Shown here piece by piece: positions 25,753 to 34,581 of a DNA stretch of 64,000 nt. A program made the translations under genes and the position numbers. The DNA lies in contig NZ_CP066306.1 of the NCBI RefSeq assembly GCF_016406145.1, positions 4,340,001-4,404,000 of the forward strand. Reading direction: 5' to 3'. The stretch comes from Pseudomonas putida (GTDB lineage Bacteria; Pseudomonadota; Gammaproteobacteria; Pseudomonadales; Pseudomonadaceae). A model generated the notes under the pieces. It had not been told where the DNA came from and searched no databases. It saw nothing but the letters and a program-made list of their open reading frames with translations. Position 1 is the stretch's first letter. Each line of letters begins with the position of its first letter.

Positions 25753-26087
25753 GGGTGAAACGCCCTCTCAAAGGTTGCCGTCAGCATCACCACACCTCCC
25801 GGCTTGCGCTGCTGCCGGAAGGTCTCGCAGCGGTACATGCCAAGCACGCCTTCTGGATTGGTCCAGAGGAAGGACTTGGCGCCTCGATGGCGACGTATGA
25901 ACGCGATAGCCGGCGCAATCTCATCGGCCAGCCCGCCGAATGAAAGCGCCCAGCTGTCCGATTCGCCGTTCAATCCATCGCTTGATACCTGGACATAGCC
26001 ATCGCCGAATTGCGATTTTCTGGTGCGTAGGGTGCTGTCGCCGCTGGCCTCATCGTCCGGTGTCCAGGTGAAAGTTTCGATCGCCAT
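25749..26087 (-). CDS. Minor tail protein M
   Basis: A 112-residue lambda gpM homologue that joins the tape measure to the tail tip. The start MAIETFTWTP and the internal KSQFGDGYVQ are typical; the C-terminus ends in TATFERAFHP. The ATG overlaps the tape-measure stop by one base. A 16-codon longer frame runs into the tape-measure gene and is not used. Confidence 0.9.
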   Translation of the reverse strand: MAIETFTWTPDDEASGDSTLRTRKSQFGDGYVQVSSDGLNGESDSWALSFGGLADEIAPAIAFIRRHRGAKSFLWTNPEGVLGMYRCETFRQQRKPGGVVMLTATFERAFHP

Positions 26088-29000
26088 CAGCGTCTCCCGT
26101 TGCTGTTTCGATAGCTCATGCCGCCGGCGCGCCAAGAAGCGGCAATAGCCCGCTCAGCCACACCTTGCATCTGTTGCTGGATGTTCTGCTGCAGGGCTGT
26201 GCTATCCAGCTCCATCCCATCAGAGCTCCGATCTTCCAACGTCACGGCCACCGGCACGCTGACTTGAACAACGGTCGAGCCACCACCCGTTCCGCCGACC
26301 ATCTGCACGCCGAGCGAGCCATCCGCCCCGCGCGCCAGCGGCATGATTGCCTCCGGCCCAGCCTCACCAGCGATACCAAGATCACCATCGCCCATGCCAA
26401 ACATCGTTGGCGTATTCAGAATGGTATTGGTAGCGAACCCGGCACCTTTTTCGAACAGCTGCACGCCGTTCGACCAGGCGCCGCCCAAGGCTTGCGGAAA
26501 GTAGGTGCTGCCGTAGCCAGCCTGGGACGCGCCCAGATTCGAGGAAGTTGCCCCTGCCGATCCTGCCGGAAGGCCATTGCCACCACCGCCGCCGAAGAAA
26601 CTACTGGCAGCGGAAATGCCCATGCCGACCAGCCCACTCAAGAGCGAACTCGCGGCCTGCTGGCTCGCAATCCTGCCCATGTCCGAGATCACACTGGTGG
26701 CGAAATCCTTGAAGTTGGCCTTCCCTGTCATGGCGAACTCGGCCACAGCATCGCGAGCAGAGTTGAAACCGGTGGTGAGCATGTCGTCGGTTGCGCCGGC
26801 CACGTTCGCCGCATCAGCTTGGATGTTGGCCCATGCGCGCTTGGCGCCGTTGCGGTAGTCACGTTGCGCCTGCAGCCTGGCCTCGAAGCCGTCGACCTCC
26901 ATCTGCAGCTCACGCGCCTGGTAGTCGGCCAAGTCGGCCAGCCGCTGCTGGTAGGCGTCCTGGCTGAGGCGGCGTGACACGTCTTCCTGCTGTTCCTCCA
27001 GCTGACGGCGTGCCTCGGCATACTTCTGCCGCACCGCATTCAGCCGGTCAGCCTCTTCGCGCTGGTCGTCGCCCATGCCGACGCCGGCCACGTCCGCGCT
27101 GATCGCCTCCTGCCGCGTCTGCAACACCACTTCCATCGCCTTGCGATAGGCCTCGGCGCTGTTGCGGCGCACTTCTGCAAGCTTCCTCTCTTCCTCAGCC
27201 CGCTTCTGCAGGACAGGGTCGGCGTAGGCCGTGTTGAGGTTCTTGATGCCGAGCTCCATCTCGGCCGCGGTGATCTTGCCGGCAGCTTGGGCCTTGCGTA
27301 GCCCCTGCACGCCCTCCGCCAGATCCTCGAGTCGTTTCTTCTCCGGTAGCGCGCGGTCGATGATCGCGTCGAGTGCCTTGATCTCGTCATTCAGCGCCTT
27401 CGTGCGATCCTTACTGCCTTCGGTTGCATCCTTGTTGGCCTTCTTCTGCGCCTCAATTGCACTGGCTGCCGACAGGATTGCCTGGCGATCTGTTTCGGTG
27501 AGGTCGGCGTTCTCCGCGATATGGCGGTTGGCGATCTTCATTGCATCGCCATTGTCTTGCAGCCCGGCCAGCTGCTTTTGCAGGGTCTCGAGGTAGGTCT
27601 GCCCCGCAGAACTCATGCCAGCCTTAGCGGCGTTGTTGGCAGTGGTCGAGACCGTATTTCGGTCCGTCTCGCCTGTCAGCTCCGCGAGCTTGGTCTTCAG
27701 GTTCTGCAGCTCACCGCTTAGATCGGAGGCCTTGATCTGCCCGGTTTCGATGGCCTGGGCCATCGCCTCGGTTACGCCTGGGATGACGCGGACCTGGTCA
27801 GCGACAGCCTTCCAGTCCACAACCGCGCCCTTCGCAAAATCGTTAGCGGCGGCTCGCACCAAATCGAGTGCTTGTTGGGCCTCTGCTGGCATGGGCGCCA
27901 AGCCAGCCATTAGGCCGTCGACGCCAGCTGCACCTACGCCACGAAGATCATTTTCGAACCGATCGGCAATCGATCCTGATACTTGCGACAACTGGCTTTG
28001 CGTGTCCTCGATTTTGCCTTGCAGCTCCCGGAGCGCTACTGCTTGGGTCGCGCTGTTAAGCTTGTTGAACCGATCCACCAGTTTATCGAGCGGATCACTC
28101 AGGTCGCCGAGTTTCTTCTCAAGTGAGTCCGAGTTGTCCCGCAGCAGCAAGAAGCTGGCCGCCGCAGTGCCGGCCAGCAACGCCAGCCCCATCGGTCCGC
28201 CCAAGATGCCGAGCAGGCCGGCACCCACGGTGCGAAGACCAGCCTGTGCGGTTGCTACTGCGGCCGTGGCCGCCGCTTCGCGCTGGCGGGCTTGAGCCAG
28301 TTGAATCGACATCTGCGTCTGTACCGCCGTGCCGCGTGCAGCAGCTGCCTCGCGAGCCGCCAGGATGGTCGCGGTTTCGGCCTTACGCTGGTCGGCGAGT
28401 GCAGCCTGCAGCACGGCCTCGGCCTGGGCGATACGCGCCGCGCGGTCCGCCAGCGCCGATTTCGCAGCCAGCCCAGACTTCGCAACATAGTTGGTCAACG
28501 CCGCAACACCAGCGCCAGCCATGGCCACGGCCACCAGATCGACGTTGTCGGCCAGAGTGATCAGCACACTCGACAGGCCAGCAACAGCGCCGGTCTGCTC
28601 TTCCATGCCACCCAGGAAGGTTTGGACGGCGTTGCTGATGTTCACCATCGCATCCTGGACGCTGGTGGACATATCGGTCGCTGCCTTGCGGTTCACCTCG
28701 ACGGTGCGTAGCAGGCCGGTATTGATGTCATCGAGCGACAGCTTGCCCTCTACGCCCAGTTTGCGGATTTCCTCGGCGCTCTTGCCGGTGGCGGTCGCGA
28801 TCGCTGTGACGATGGTGGGCATGGCGTCCTGAATGGACACCCAGCCATCGGCCTCGACTTTGCCGGTCTGCAGAGCCTTGGAATAGGCATCAAGAGCGGA
28901 ACCGGCCTTGTCGGCAGCAGCCGCGTTGGTCACCAGCAGGAAGCTGAAGCTGTCGGTGATGTCGAGGGTCTGCTGGGTATTGAAACCCAGGCTACGCATG

Positions 29001-29401
29001 ACGTCCGCAGTACGGATGTACAGCTCTTGCGCTTCAGCCAGCGGCCGGTAAGTTTCCTGCGCGGTGCGCAGCAGGTGCTCCTGCACCGTCTGGTACTCAC
29101 CAGCGCTGCCGGCGGCGGCCCTCATGCGGTCGGACATCTGTCCGTAAGCGTCGACCTGCTTGATGATGCCGCCGATCAATCCTGCACCAGCCACGGCAGC
29201 GAAGGCGCCACGCATTAGCACACCAGCTTTCTCGGCAGCCCCTCCTGCGCTGTCGAACGCCGAGTCGACCTGAGCGAGGTTTTGATCGATCGACTGGGTA
29301 GTTCGTGCGACTACCTGGTCTGCGCTGGCCAGTTCCCGACGCAGCTGCGCCGTTGTGGCCTCGATCTGGACCAGCATCCCCTGGACTTGTTGGTCGGCCA
29401 T
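26087..29401 (-). CDS. Tail tape measure protein
   Basis: An 1104-residue tape measure (lambda gpH type), which sets tail length and leaves the tail during DNA ejection. Long helical and coiled-coil stretches fill residues 1-60 and 640-870. Hydrophobic segments lie near 330-420 and 930-970 (for example LGILGGPMGLALLAGTAAAS). The tape-measure N-terminal domain includes TGKSAEEIRKLGVEGKL. The chosen ATG follows GGAG; the longer frame lacks this. By the usual ~1.5 angstroms per residue the tail would be about 160 nm. Confidence 0.93.
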   Translation of the reverse strand: MADQQVQGMLVQIEATTAQLRRELASADQVVARTTQSIDQNLAQVDSAFDSAGGAAEKAGVLMRGAFAAVAGAGLIGGIIKQVDAYGQMSDRMRAAAGSAGEYQTVQEHLLRTAQETYRPLAEAQELYIRTADVMRSLGFNTQQTLDITDSFSFLLVTNAAAADKAGSALDAYSKALQTGKVEADGWVSIQDAMPTIVTAIATATGKSAEEIRKLGVEGKLSLDDINTGLLRTVEVNRKAATDMSTSVQDAMVNISNAVQTFLGGMEEQTGAVAGLSSVLITLADNVDLVAVAMAGAGVAALTNYVAKSGLAAKSALADRAARIAQAEAVLQAALADQRKAETATILAAREAAAARGTAVQTQMSIQLAQARQREAAATAAVATAQAGLRTVGAGLLGILGGPMGLALLAGTAAASFLLLRDNSDSLEKKLGDLSDPLDKLVDRFNKLNSATQAVALRELQGKIEDTQSQLSQVSGSIADRFENDLRGVGAAGVDGLMAGLAPMPAEAQQALDLVRAAANDFAKGAVVDWKAVADQVRVIPGVTEAMAQAIETGQIKASDLSGELQNLKTKLAELTGETDRNTVSTTANNAAKAGMSSAGQTYLETLQKQLAGLQDNGDAMKIANRHIAENADLTETDRQAILSAASAIEAQKKANKDATEGSKDRTKALNDEIKALDAIIDRALPEKKRLEDLAEGVQGLRKAQAAGKITAAEMELGIKNLNTAYADPVLQKRAEEERKLAEVRRNSAEAYRKAMEVVLQTRQEAISADVAGVGMGDDQREEADRLNAVRQKYAEARRQLEEQQEDVSRRLSQDAYQQRLADLADYQARELQMEVDGFEARLQAQRDYRNGAKRAWANIQADAANVAGATDDMLTTGFNSARDAVAEFAMTGKANFKDFATSVISDMGRIASQQAASSLLSGLVGMGISAASSFFGGGGGNGLPAGSAGATSSNLGASQAGYGSTYFPQALGGAWSNGVQLFEKGAGFATNTILNTPTMFGMGDGDLGIAGEAGPEAIMPLARGADGSLGVQMVGGTGGGSTVVQVSVPVAVTLEDRSSDGMELDSTALQQNIQQQMQGVAERAIAASWRAGGMSYRNSNGRR

Positions 29402-29417
29402 GCAAATCTCCAAGCAC

Positions 29418-29438
29418 ATAAAACCGCCCGGAGGCGGC
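29418..29438 (-). terminator. Terminator-like hairpin before the tape measure gene
   Basis: GCCGCC-TCCG-GGCGGT with TTTATG, then CTTGGAGATTTGC and the tape-measure ATG. Weaker U-tract than the copies before genes I and J. Confidence 0.55.
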
Positions 29439-29445
29439 ACGCTAT

Positions 29446-29679
29446 CTACTGTTTGGGCCGCCCTCGCAGGAAGCTCTTCAACTTGTCCGCGACGCTTTCA
29501 CGCTTCTGCGGCAAGGCCTGAGCCTGGCCATGCGCCTGCCCGCGACCCGTCCAGTCGAGCCGAGCATCGAGCGCGAGCATGATCTGCGGGATGGGGGTGT
29601 GCCACGCAGTGTCGGGCGGCCAGCCGAGCCAGCCGGTGGCCACGCCGAACAAATAGTCGACGTAGCTGCCGTTTTTCAC
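29446..29679 (-). CDS. Tail assembly chaperone, second small protein
   Basis: A 77-residue protein just upstream of the tape measure gene, where siphophages encode their tail chaperones. The start is GTG overlapping the TGA of the preceding chaperone gene (GTGA), so translation is probably coupled by re-initiation. It starts KNGSYVDYLFGVATGWLGWP and ends in a basic tail. No slippery heptamer was found before the upstream stop, so the usual G-T frameshift is not evident. Confidence 0.75.
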   Translation of the reverse strand: MKNGSYVDYLFGVATGWLGWPPDTAWHTPIPQIMLALDARLDWTGRGQAHGQAQALPQKRESVADKLKSFLRGRPKQ

Positions 29680-30020
29680 TGCGCTGTGCTGGCCGCCTCG
29701 TCCTTTCCCCTGGCGGCCACGCTCGGCGGTACCGGGTTGAGCAGGACGGTGATGTACTCGGTCAGCAGGCCCGACACCTTGGCCACGCCGGTATGGAACA
29801 CTTCGCCAGCGATCACTGGATGTTGTTCAGGCTTCAAATCGGCGCCGGCGATCACAATGTCAGCACAGGCAGCGATGCTCATGATCCGCATGGACTCCAA
29901 CGCGGCGCGCAGACCGCCGAAGCGGGCCTCGATTCGTAGCGCCGCATCGAGCGTGGGTTTCAGGGTGTAGCTGCGGGCGCCGATCACCAGCGTGACGGTG
30001 CCGTGCAAGGCTTCGCTCAT
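29676..30020 (-). CDS. Tail assembly chaperone (GTA gp10/lambda G-like)
   Basis: A 114-residue protein placed between the tail tube and tape measure genes. GTVTLVIGARSYTLKPTLDA followed by ALRIEARFGGL fits the gene-transfer-agent gp10-type tail chaperone family. It likely coats the tape measure during tail assembly. It overlaps the next gene by 4 bases. Confidence 0.8.
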   Translation of the reverse strand: MSEALHGTVTLVIGARSYTLKPTLDAALRIEARFGGLRAALESMRIMSIAACADIVIAGADLKPEQHPVIAGEVFHTGVAKVSGLLTEYITVLLNPVPPSVAARGKDEAASTAQ

Positions 30021-30035
30021 TGGATTTCTCGCAGA

Positions 30036-30058
30036 AAAGAACGGGGCTCAGCCCCGTT
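30036..30058 (-). terminator. Hairpin after the tail tube gene
   Basis: AACGGGGC-TGA-GCCCCGTT followed by CTTTTCT on the minus strand, between tail tube and chaperone genes. It would lower expression of downstream genes relative to the abundant tube protein. Confidence 0.6.
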
Positions 30059-30060
30059 GA

Positions 30061-30561
30061 TCACGGGACGGCCGGGCCGGCGGGGATCTCGATGATGTCG
30101 GTGTTGATTGCAAACGTCATGTTGCGGCGCACGACGTTGTCGGCCGCACCAGGGGCCACCGTGTTGTTCATCACCTTCACACCGAAATAGAAAGTGGTTG
30201 GCAGAATCGGAGTGGCCGCGTCCGGGTCGCCGTCGTTGAGCGTGACCTTGACGTTGTAGTTACCCTTGGAGCGGTCCTTGTGCGCTACCGACACGGCCTT
30301 CTGACCGGCATCGCCGCTGTCCAGGCCCACGGTCAGGGTCATGTTGCCGGCGTCAGCTGTGCCCTTGTACTTGCGCACACGGCCATCGCTCAGCGCAGTG
30401 AAGTTAACGGCGCTGAAGGTATCGCCAAAATCGCCCAAGTCTTCGATCTCACCCACCTGGACATAGGTGTCGGCTTCGTACTCGGTGAGGGTGCCTGCAC
30501 CGGTCTTGCCGCCAATGGCAAGGCGGCAGCCGGCGGCTGTGTTGAGGTTGTCTTCGGCCAT
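30061..30561 (-). CDS. Major tail tube protein
   Basis: A 166-residue tail tube protein. YEADTYVQVGEIEDLGDFGD and the later VKVMNNTVAPGAADNVVRR fit the lambda V/HK97 gp6-type tube fold. It forms stacked hexamers around the tape measure. GGAGGATCCCCC precedes the ATG. A strong hairpin follows the gene, consistent with high expression. Confidence 0.88.
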   Translation of the reverse strand: MAEDNLNTAAGCRLAIGGKTGAGTLTEYEADTYVQVGEIEDLGDFGDTFSAVNFTALSDGRVRKYKGTADAGNMTLTVGLDSGDAGQKAVSVAHKDRSKGNYNVKVTLNDGDPDAATPILPTTFYFGVKVMNNTVAPGAADNVVRRNMTFAINTDIIEIPAGPAVP

Positions 30562-30616
30562 GGGGGATCCTCCAAAGGCACATTGGATAAAAGCCGCGGC
30601 GCGGCCGATAAGTGAT

Positions 30617-31003
30617 TCAGTGGGTGGTGATCACGCGGACAGTGATCGAACCCTGATAGGTGATGCCGTCGGCGTCGCGCTGGGCGTCGGCTTGCTCCAC
30701 CCTGACAGACACCGCGCGCCCCACTCCCAGCGGCAGCCGGCGCTCATCCAGAGCGGCGATGACTTCGCCGTTGATGCGCTTGACCTCGGCCTGACCGACT
30801 GCATCGGACCAAACCGAGAGGTACAGCAGGCGCGTCTCACGCTTGCGGCCCGAAATCGGGCTGCTGTTGACCGAAACCTCCCGGTCGATGGACACATACG
30901 GCATGTCCGCATTAAGCGGCGCGCCGTCGTAGATGGGGCAACTGACCTCCTCTTGAAGCCTGGCGAAGATGGCCTCCTGCAGGGCCAAGGATGGATCAGT
31001 CAT
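30617..31003 (-). CDS. Tail completion protein, DUF3168
   Basis: A 128-residue protein of the DUF3168 tail terminator family: LQEAIFARLQEEVSCPIYDG, then YVSIDREVSV and LSVWSDAVGQAEVKRINGEV. It caps the tail and joins it to the head. It overlaps the upstream HK97-gp10-like gene by 8 bases. Confidence 0.88.
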   Translation of the reverse strand: MTDPSLALQEAIFARLQEEVSCPIYDGAPLNADMPYVSIDREVSVNSSPISGRKRETRLLYLSVWSDAVGQAEVKRINGEVIAALDERRLPLGVGRAVSVRVEQADAQRDADGITYQGSITVRVITTH

Positions 31004-31496
31004 TGCCTACCCCCTGGCTCGCTTTGCGGAGCGTGCGACGCACGGCGGCTTCGATATCAGCCATGACGTACTCCCGGTTGACGTCCATCGATGGACGAAG
31101 CCAGGGATGTGCAGGCCTGGCCGGGATATCTGGATACTTGCCAAAGAAGTGCGTGCCATCGCTCTTGTTGGTGACGCGCCGATTACGATCACCGGCCCGC
31201 TTGCCGCCGATGTAACCCTTGGTACCGTACTCGATGAAGCGTAGGTAGAAGAATCGCCGGTTGTCGCGCTTACCGCGTATGCCGATTTGCGCATCCAAGC
31301 CGCTGGGCGAGACGTACACCTTGAGCGCGGCGGCGGCGGCCCCGGTATCTTTAGGAATCAGCTGCCGCTGGCTCTCCAAGATCCGGTTAGCAGCCTCCAG
31401 CATGGCCGGCTGAAGCTCGTTGTCCATCGTCTTGTGAATGTTTCGCAGCGTTCGGCGCAGCCGAATATCGCCCCGAATGCTGGACCGGCTTCCCAT
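30996..31496 (-). CDS. HK97 gp10-like neck/tail protein
   Basis: A 166-residue protein of the HK97-gp10 family, basic, with the typical KDTGAAAAALKVYVSPSG and FYLRFIEYGTKGY, and PARPAHPWLRPSMD near the end. It acts in head-tail joining. It sits between the head closure genes and the DUF3168 tail terminator, as in other HK97-like phages. Confidence 0.88.
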   Translation of the reverse strand: MGSRSSIRGDIRLRRTLRNIHKTMDNELQPAMLEAANRILESQRQLIPKDTGAAAAALKVYVSPSGLDAQIGIRGKRDNRRFFYLRFIEYGTKGYIGGKRAGDRNRRVTNKSDGTHFFGKYPDIPARPAHPWLRPSMDVNREYVMADIEAAVRRTLRKASQGVGND

Positions 31497-31499
31497 GGC

Positions 31500-31679
31500 T
31501 CACTCCTTGGCCTGGGCGCCCTTCGCTGGCTTATCAGCGGTGGTGGCCTCGTCTTTGATTTCCACGGCATAACCGCGGGCGATCAACCCTTCGCCATATG
31601 TCTTGTCGACGACGAAGACCTCGCCCTTCTCGCGCTCGCCAGAAGCGCCGGTTAGCGGCCCCAAAGCTTGAATTTTCAT
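31500..31679 (-). CDS. 59-residue head-region protein
   Basis: A small frame starting MKIQALGPLTG, with stop 4 bases before the gp10-like start. VDKTYGEGLIARGYAVEI resembles DEYAYSLIGKGLAVEV of the 123-residue protein encoded at 32314-32685, so the two look related. Position among head-joining genes and tight spacing make it a real gene. Function is unknown. Confidence 0.7.
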   Translation of the reverse strand: MKIQALGPLTGASGEREKGEVFVVDKTYGEGLIARGYAVEIKDEATTADKPAKGAQAKE

Positions 31680-31687
31680 GGTTCACC

Positions 31688-32014
31688 TCATGGGTTTGGG
31701 ACGCTGGAGCACAGCAGCCGCAGCATGTCCCGTTCGTTGTTGAGCAGTGGCGCCTCGACCTTGTAAGTGATGCCCGTGCGTTTCTCGGTCAGTCGCCAGC
31801 CAGCGACGATGTCCGAACGTGGCCGGATGCGGATCTCAGCGCTGATCACCGCTTGCAGCTGTTCGGCCACAGGCGAAACCCTACCCGTCGGCGTGGTGAC
31901 CTCTGCCCAGACTTCGCCGACCTCCACCCAGGCCTCCGTGGCGCCGCCGGAGCGGTTTTGCTCGCGGTGGGGCTTGTAGATCCGGCAGCGGTGCCGCATG
32001 GGTCCGGCTTTCAT
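31688..32014 (-). CDS. Head closure / head-tail adaptor protein
   Basis: A 108-residue protein of the phage head-tail joining family (SPP1 gp16/HK97 gp7-like): MRHRCRIYKP at its start, WVEVGEVWAEVTTPTG in the middle and RPRSDIVAGWRLTEK later. It seals the portal after packaging. Start and upstream stop overlap by one base. Confidence 0.88.
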   Translation of the reverse strand: MKAGPMRHRCRIYKPHREQNRSGGATEAWVEVGEVWAEVTTPTGRVSPVAEQLQAVISAEIRIRPRSDIVAGWRLTEKRTGITYKVEAPLLNNERDMLRLLCSSVPNP

Positions 32015-32313
32015 CAGAAGCGCTTCCTGTACCAGAGCAGCCTTTCGACTGCGAGCGGCATGGCCGTGGCAATGGTGCCCACTGCAACTGCCTCGCGGTT
32101 GGCGTACCAGTGGCCGACCAGCAGCAGGACCGCCTGCTCAACATCGCTGGTCAAACCCATTTCCTCCGGCTCGACCGGGTCAGCATCGACCAGCTTGCGG
32201 TCACAGTGCTGCTCGACGTGGGCCTTGGCCGCTGCGACGTAACCGACGATCAAAGCGTCTTCCTCCTCGCCGTCGACCCGCAGGTGCATCTTCACGGTGG
32301 CCAGCTCGAGCAT
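32014..32313 (-). CDS. Head-tail connector protein (HK97 gp6-like)
   Basis: A 99-residue helical protein: LATVKMHLRVDGEEEDALIV, then YVAAAKAHVEQHCDRKL and VLLLVGHWYANREAV, the signature of the gp6-like connector family that binds the portal. Tight spacing to both neighbours. Confidence 0.9.
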   Translation of the reverse strand: MLELATVKMHLRVDGEEEDALIVGYVAAAKAHVEQHCDRKLVDADPVEPEEMGLTSDVEQAVLLLVGHWYANREAVAVGTIATAMPLAVERLLWYRKRF

Positions 32314-32685
32314 TTACTTGGCCTCGGCGGCGGCTTTCTCGGCGGCAGCCTTGTCAGCAGCTTCTTTCTCGGCAGCGGCCTTCTCGGCTGCTTCCTTCTC
32401 CACAGCCGCTTTTTCAGCCTCAGCCTTGTCAGCAGCTGCCTTTGCGGCTGCAGCCTTTTCGGTGGAGGCCTTCTCTTCCTTGGCCGCTGCAGGCTTGATT
32501 TCCTTTGGCTTCGCCGCTCGGGGCTTGCCGTTTGCATCCACCTCGACCGCCAGCCCTTTACCGATCAGCGAATAAGCGTATTCGTCATCCGCCTCGTCGA
32601 AGGTTTCGCCGGCCTTGATTTTGTTCGAGGTGCCACCCAGCAGGGCGCCGTTACCGACGAAGCCCCACAGAATCTTGATTTTCAT
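32314..32685 (-). CDS. Head-region protein with Ala/Lys/Glu-rich tail
   Basis: A 123-residue protein. The N-terminal 60 residues (MKIKILWGFVGNGALLGGTS, then DEYAYSLIGKGLAVEV) resemble the 59-residue protein at 31500-31679. The C-terminal half is a long charged repeat of AAAEKEAADKAAAEKAAAEA type, predicted to form a single helix or coiled coil. GGAGGCATC precedes the ATG; the longer frame overlaps the capsid gene and is rejected. It could be a capsid-decoration or scaffold-like protein, but that is unproven. Confidence 0.7.
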   Translation of the reverse strand: MKIKILWGFVGNGALLGGTSNKIKAGETFDEADDEYAYSLIGKGLAVEVDANGKPRAAKPKEIKPAAAKEEKASTEKAAAAKAAADKAEAEKAAVEKEAAEKAAAEKEAADKAAAEKAAAEAK

Positions 32686-32740
32686 GATGCCTCCAAGCGC
32701 GATAAAGCCGGCGACTTGCCGGCCTTCGCTAAGGGGTTGG

Positions 32741-33943
32741 TTACGCAGCGGTTGGGAAGTTGCCCTTGACCAGCGCTTCCTTGCGGCGGACGCCGAGACC
32801 CAGCCGCTCCTCAACCAGCAGCGCTCGTTCGTTCTTGATGAACTGGTCGTTGATCAGGCCCATCTTGAACAAGAACGACATGCGGTCGAACAGCGTGGTG
32901 GAGCGGGCAAAGTTAGCCACCAGGAACTCGCCACCGGCGGCTTCGTCGCCCTCGTCCATGCTGTCTGAGGTGATAACCGGACGGCCCCAGAGAATTGGAG
33001 TGACCAGGCCCTGGAGGTTGGCGAAGAGATAACGGTTCTCGCCATCCTTCTGGAGCTCGATGTTCATCCAGTCGAGCTCAGTCATCACCACGCCATCGGC
33101 GGACATCTGCGACTGTTTGCGAACCTGGTAGATAGCGCGGCGCACCAGGTCGATGGCGGTATCACCAGCCTTGCTCAGGGCCGTGTTGTAGGTGGTCGCC
33201 TGGGTCATCAAGCCATTCAGGTTCTCGCCGAGCCCGTCGCCCTTGAGGATCTGCGCCTCTTCCTCGAGCTTGAGGTCGTAGCGCAGAAGTTGCTGCAGGT
33301 AGGCGAACATCTGCGGCACGTCATCCAACGCCTCGTCCGTCACCGGCATCCAGACCGCGATCTTCTTCACGCGATCGGTGACGTTGGTGAAGGTGACATT
33401 GCTGGTTGGCTTTAGGCCGCCTTCCGCCACGGTCGCGGCGCCACGGGTGTGTACGTCCTCGCGGAAGTAGGTGTACTGCTGGCCGGAGACCGGGATCGCG
33501 GTCAGAAGATCGCGGATGCGCAGCTCTTGGCGGATGCCCGGCTGAATAACCGGGTCGTAGATCGGGGCGACGATACCGGCGCTGGTGACCTTCATTTCCT
33601 TCATGCTGGCCATGTCGGACTTGGTAACTTCGAGCTGCGCCAGGGAAGCGTTCTTCTGGTTCAACGCTTTGTAGGTGTCGTCGCCCTTGATCAGGTCGAT
33701 GAAGCTCTTGCCCTCGCCCGGCAGACCACGCAGCTTCACGCCCTTCTGCTCGAGATCGACCACCTGGTCGATGACCTTCTGCAGTTCGCCCTTCGTGTCT
33801 GCGATCTGCTTTTTGAGGTCGCCAGCGACTTCGTTGCCTTTCTCCAACTCCTGCATGGCAGAGTCGTACTTCTTTTGCAGCTCACCGAAGCCGTTCTTGA
33901 GTTGCAGCTCCAGGGAGTCTTTCAGTTCTTTTACTTCGCTCAT
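32741..33943 (-). CDS. HK97-family major capsid protein
   Basis: A 400-residue capsid precursor. Residues 1-105 are a coiled-coil delta (scaffold) domain (ELQKKYDSAMQELEKGNEVA), followed by the HK97-fold shell domain with IVAPIYDPVIQPGIRQELRI, AVWMPVTDEALDD and MGLINDQFIKNERALLVEER. The delta domain would be removed by the protease encoded just upstream. It overlaps that gene by 4 bases. Confidence 0.96.
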   Translation of the reverse strand: MSEVKELKDSLELQLKNGFGELQKKYDSAMQELEKGNEVAGDLKKQIADTKGELQKVIDQVVDLEQKGVKLRGLPGEGKSFIDLIKGDDTYKALNQKNASLAQLEVTKSDMASMKEMKVTSAGIVAPIYDPVIQPGIRQELRIRDLLTAIPVSGQQYTYFREDVHTRGAATVAEGGLKPTSNVTFTNVTDRVKKIAVWMPVTDEALDDVPQMFAYLQQLLRYDLKLEEEAQILKGDGLGENLNGLMTQATTYNTALSKAGDTAIDLVRRAIYQVRKQSQMSADGVVMTELDWMNIELQKDGENRYLFANLQGLVTPILWGRPVITSDSMDEGDEAAGGEFLVANFARSTTLFDRMSFLFKMGLINDQFIKNERALLVEERLGLGVRRKEALVKGNFPTAA

Positions 33944-34581
33944 GGCGATACTCCAAAATATTGGGTGAACAAGTTGGGAATTTCTTTCAGCTCATCCACG
34001 ATCGCCGTGGCCTCGCTTCCGCCGTCACGGCGCAGCGCGGTGTAGCCGAGCGAAGCGACTGCCGCCGCTTCCTTCTGCGAGAGACCCATGCGTTCACGCA
34101 GGGCCTTCTCGAAAAGCCTGATGTCCGACTTGACGCTGAGAACTTGCGCCTCGGGGTTCATGCCGAACGGTACGAATGAGGCCTCCCAGAGTTCGGCCTC
34201 CTTGATGACACGGACACGCCGGCCGGCGCGCTCTTCGAAATCTGCCTTGAGGGTGTTGAAGCCAATCGACATGCTGTCGAGGACTTCGTCCTTCATCAGC
34301 TCGTACGCGTCGCGCGCGTAGCTGACCTTGAGATTGACCTGGCCCTTCAAGAGCAGGCCGTGATCGTCCGACGTGAAGTCGGCGGCGCCGACCAGGCGGG
34401 TCAGGTCGTGGTACAGGGCAAGCTTGAGCTTGCCGCCGCGGGTTGCCTTCACCCGGGTGAACGCCCCTGGCACGATCACGTCGTCGCCGAGGTCTACGTT
34501 GTTGAACACCGCGGCGTAGCCTTCGAAGTTGCCGGCCTCGTCGACGGACTTGAGCTCAAAGGGGCATTCAAGGTTCGCCAT
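33940..34581 (-). CDS. HK97-type prohead protease
   Basis: A 213-residue serine protease of the U35/S78 type that matures the capsid. EGYAAVFNNVDLGDDVIVPG, LYHDLTRLVG (active-site His) and LDSMSIGF (active-site Ser) are conserved. It overlaps the portal gene by 14 bases and the capsid gene by 4, the standard HK97 order. Confidence 0.94.
   Translation of the reverse strand: MANLECPFELKSVDEAGNFEGYAAVFNNVDLGDDVIVPGAFTRVKATRGGKLKLALYHDLTRLVGAADFTSDDHGLLLKGQVNLKVSYARDAYELMKDEVLDSMSIGFNTLKADFEERAGRRVRVIKEAELWEASFVPFGMNPEAQVLSVKSDIRLFEKALRERMGLSQKEAAAVASLGYTALRRDGGSEATAIVDELKEIPNLFTQYFGVSP

Noticed and set aside
29660-29690. Programmed frameshift between the two tail chaperone genes
   Set aside because: The A5C run lies after the stop of the first gene, and a GTG overlaps the stop, so re-initiation explains the layout better.
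32314-32560. Apparent tandem DNA repeat, considered as a CRISPR-like array
   Set aside because: It is the coding sequence of the Ala/Lys/Glu-rich helix; no spacers or constant repeat unit. No CRISPR array was seen anywhere in the window.
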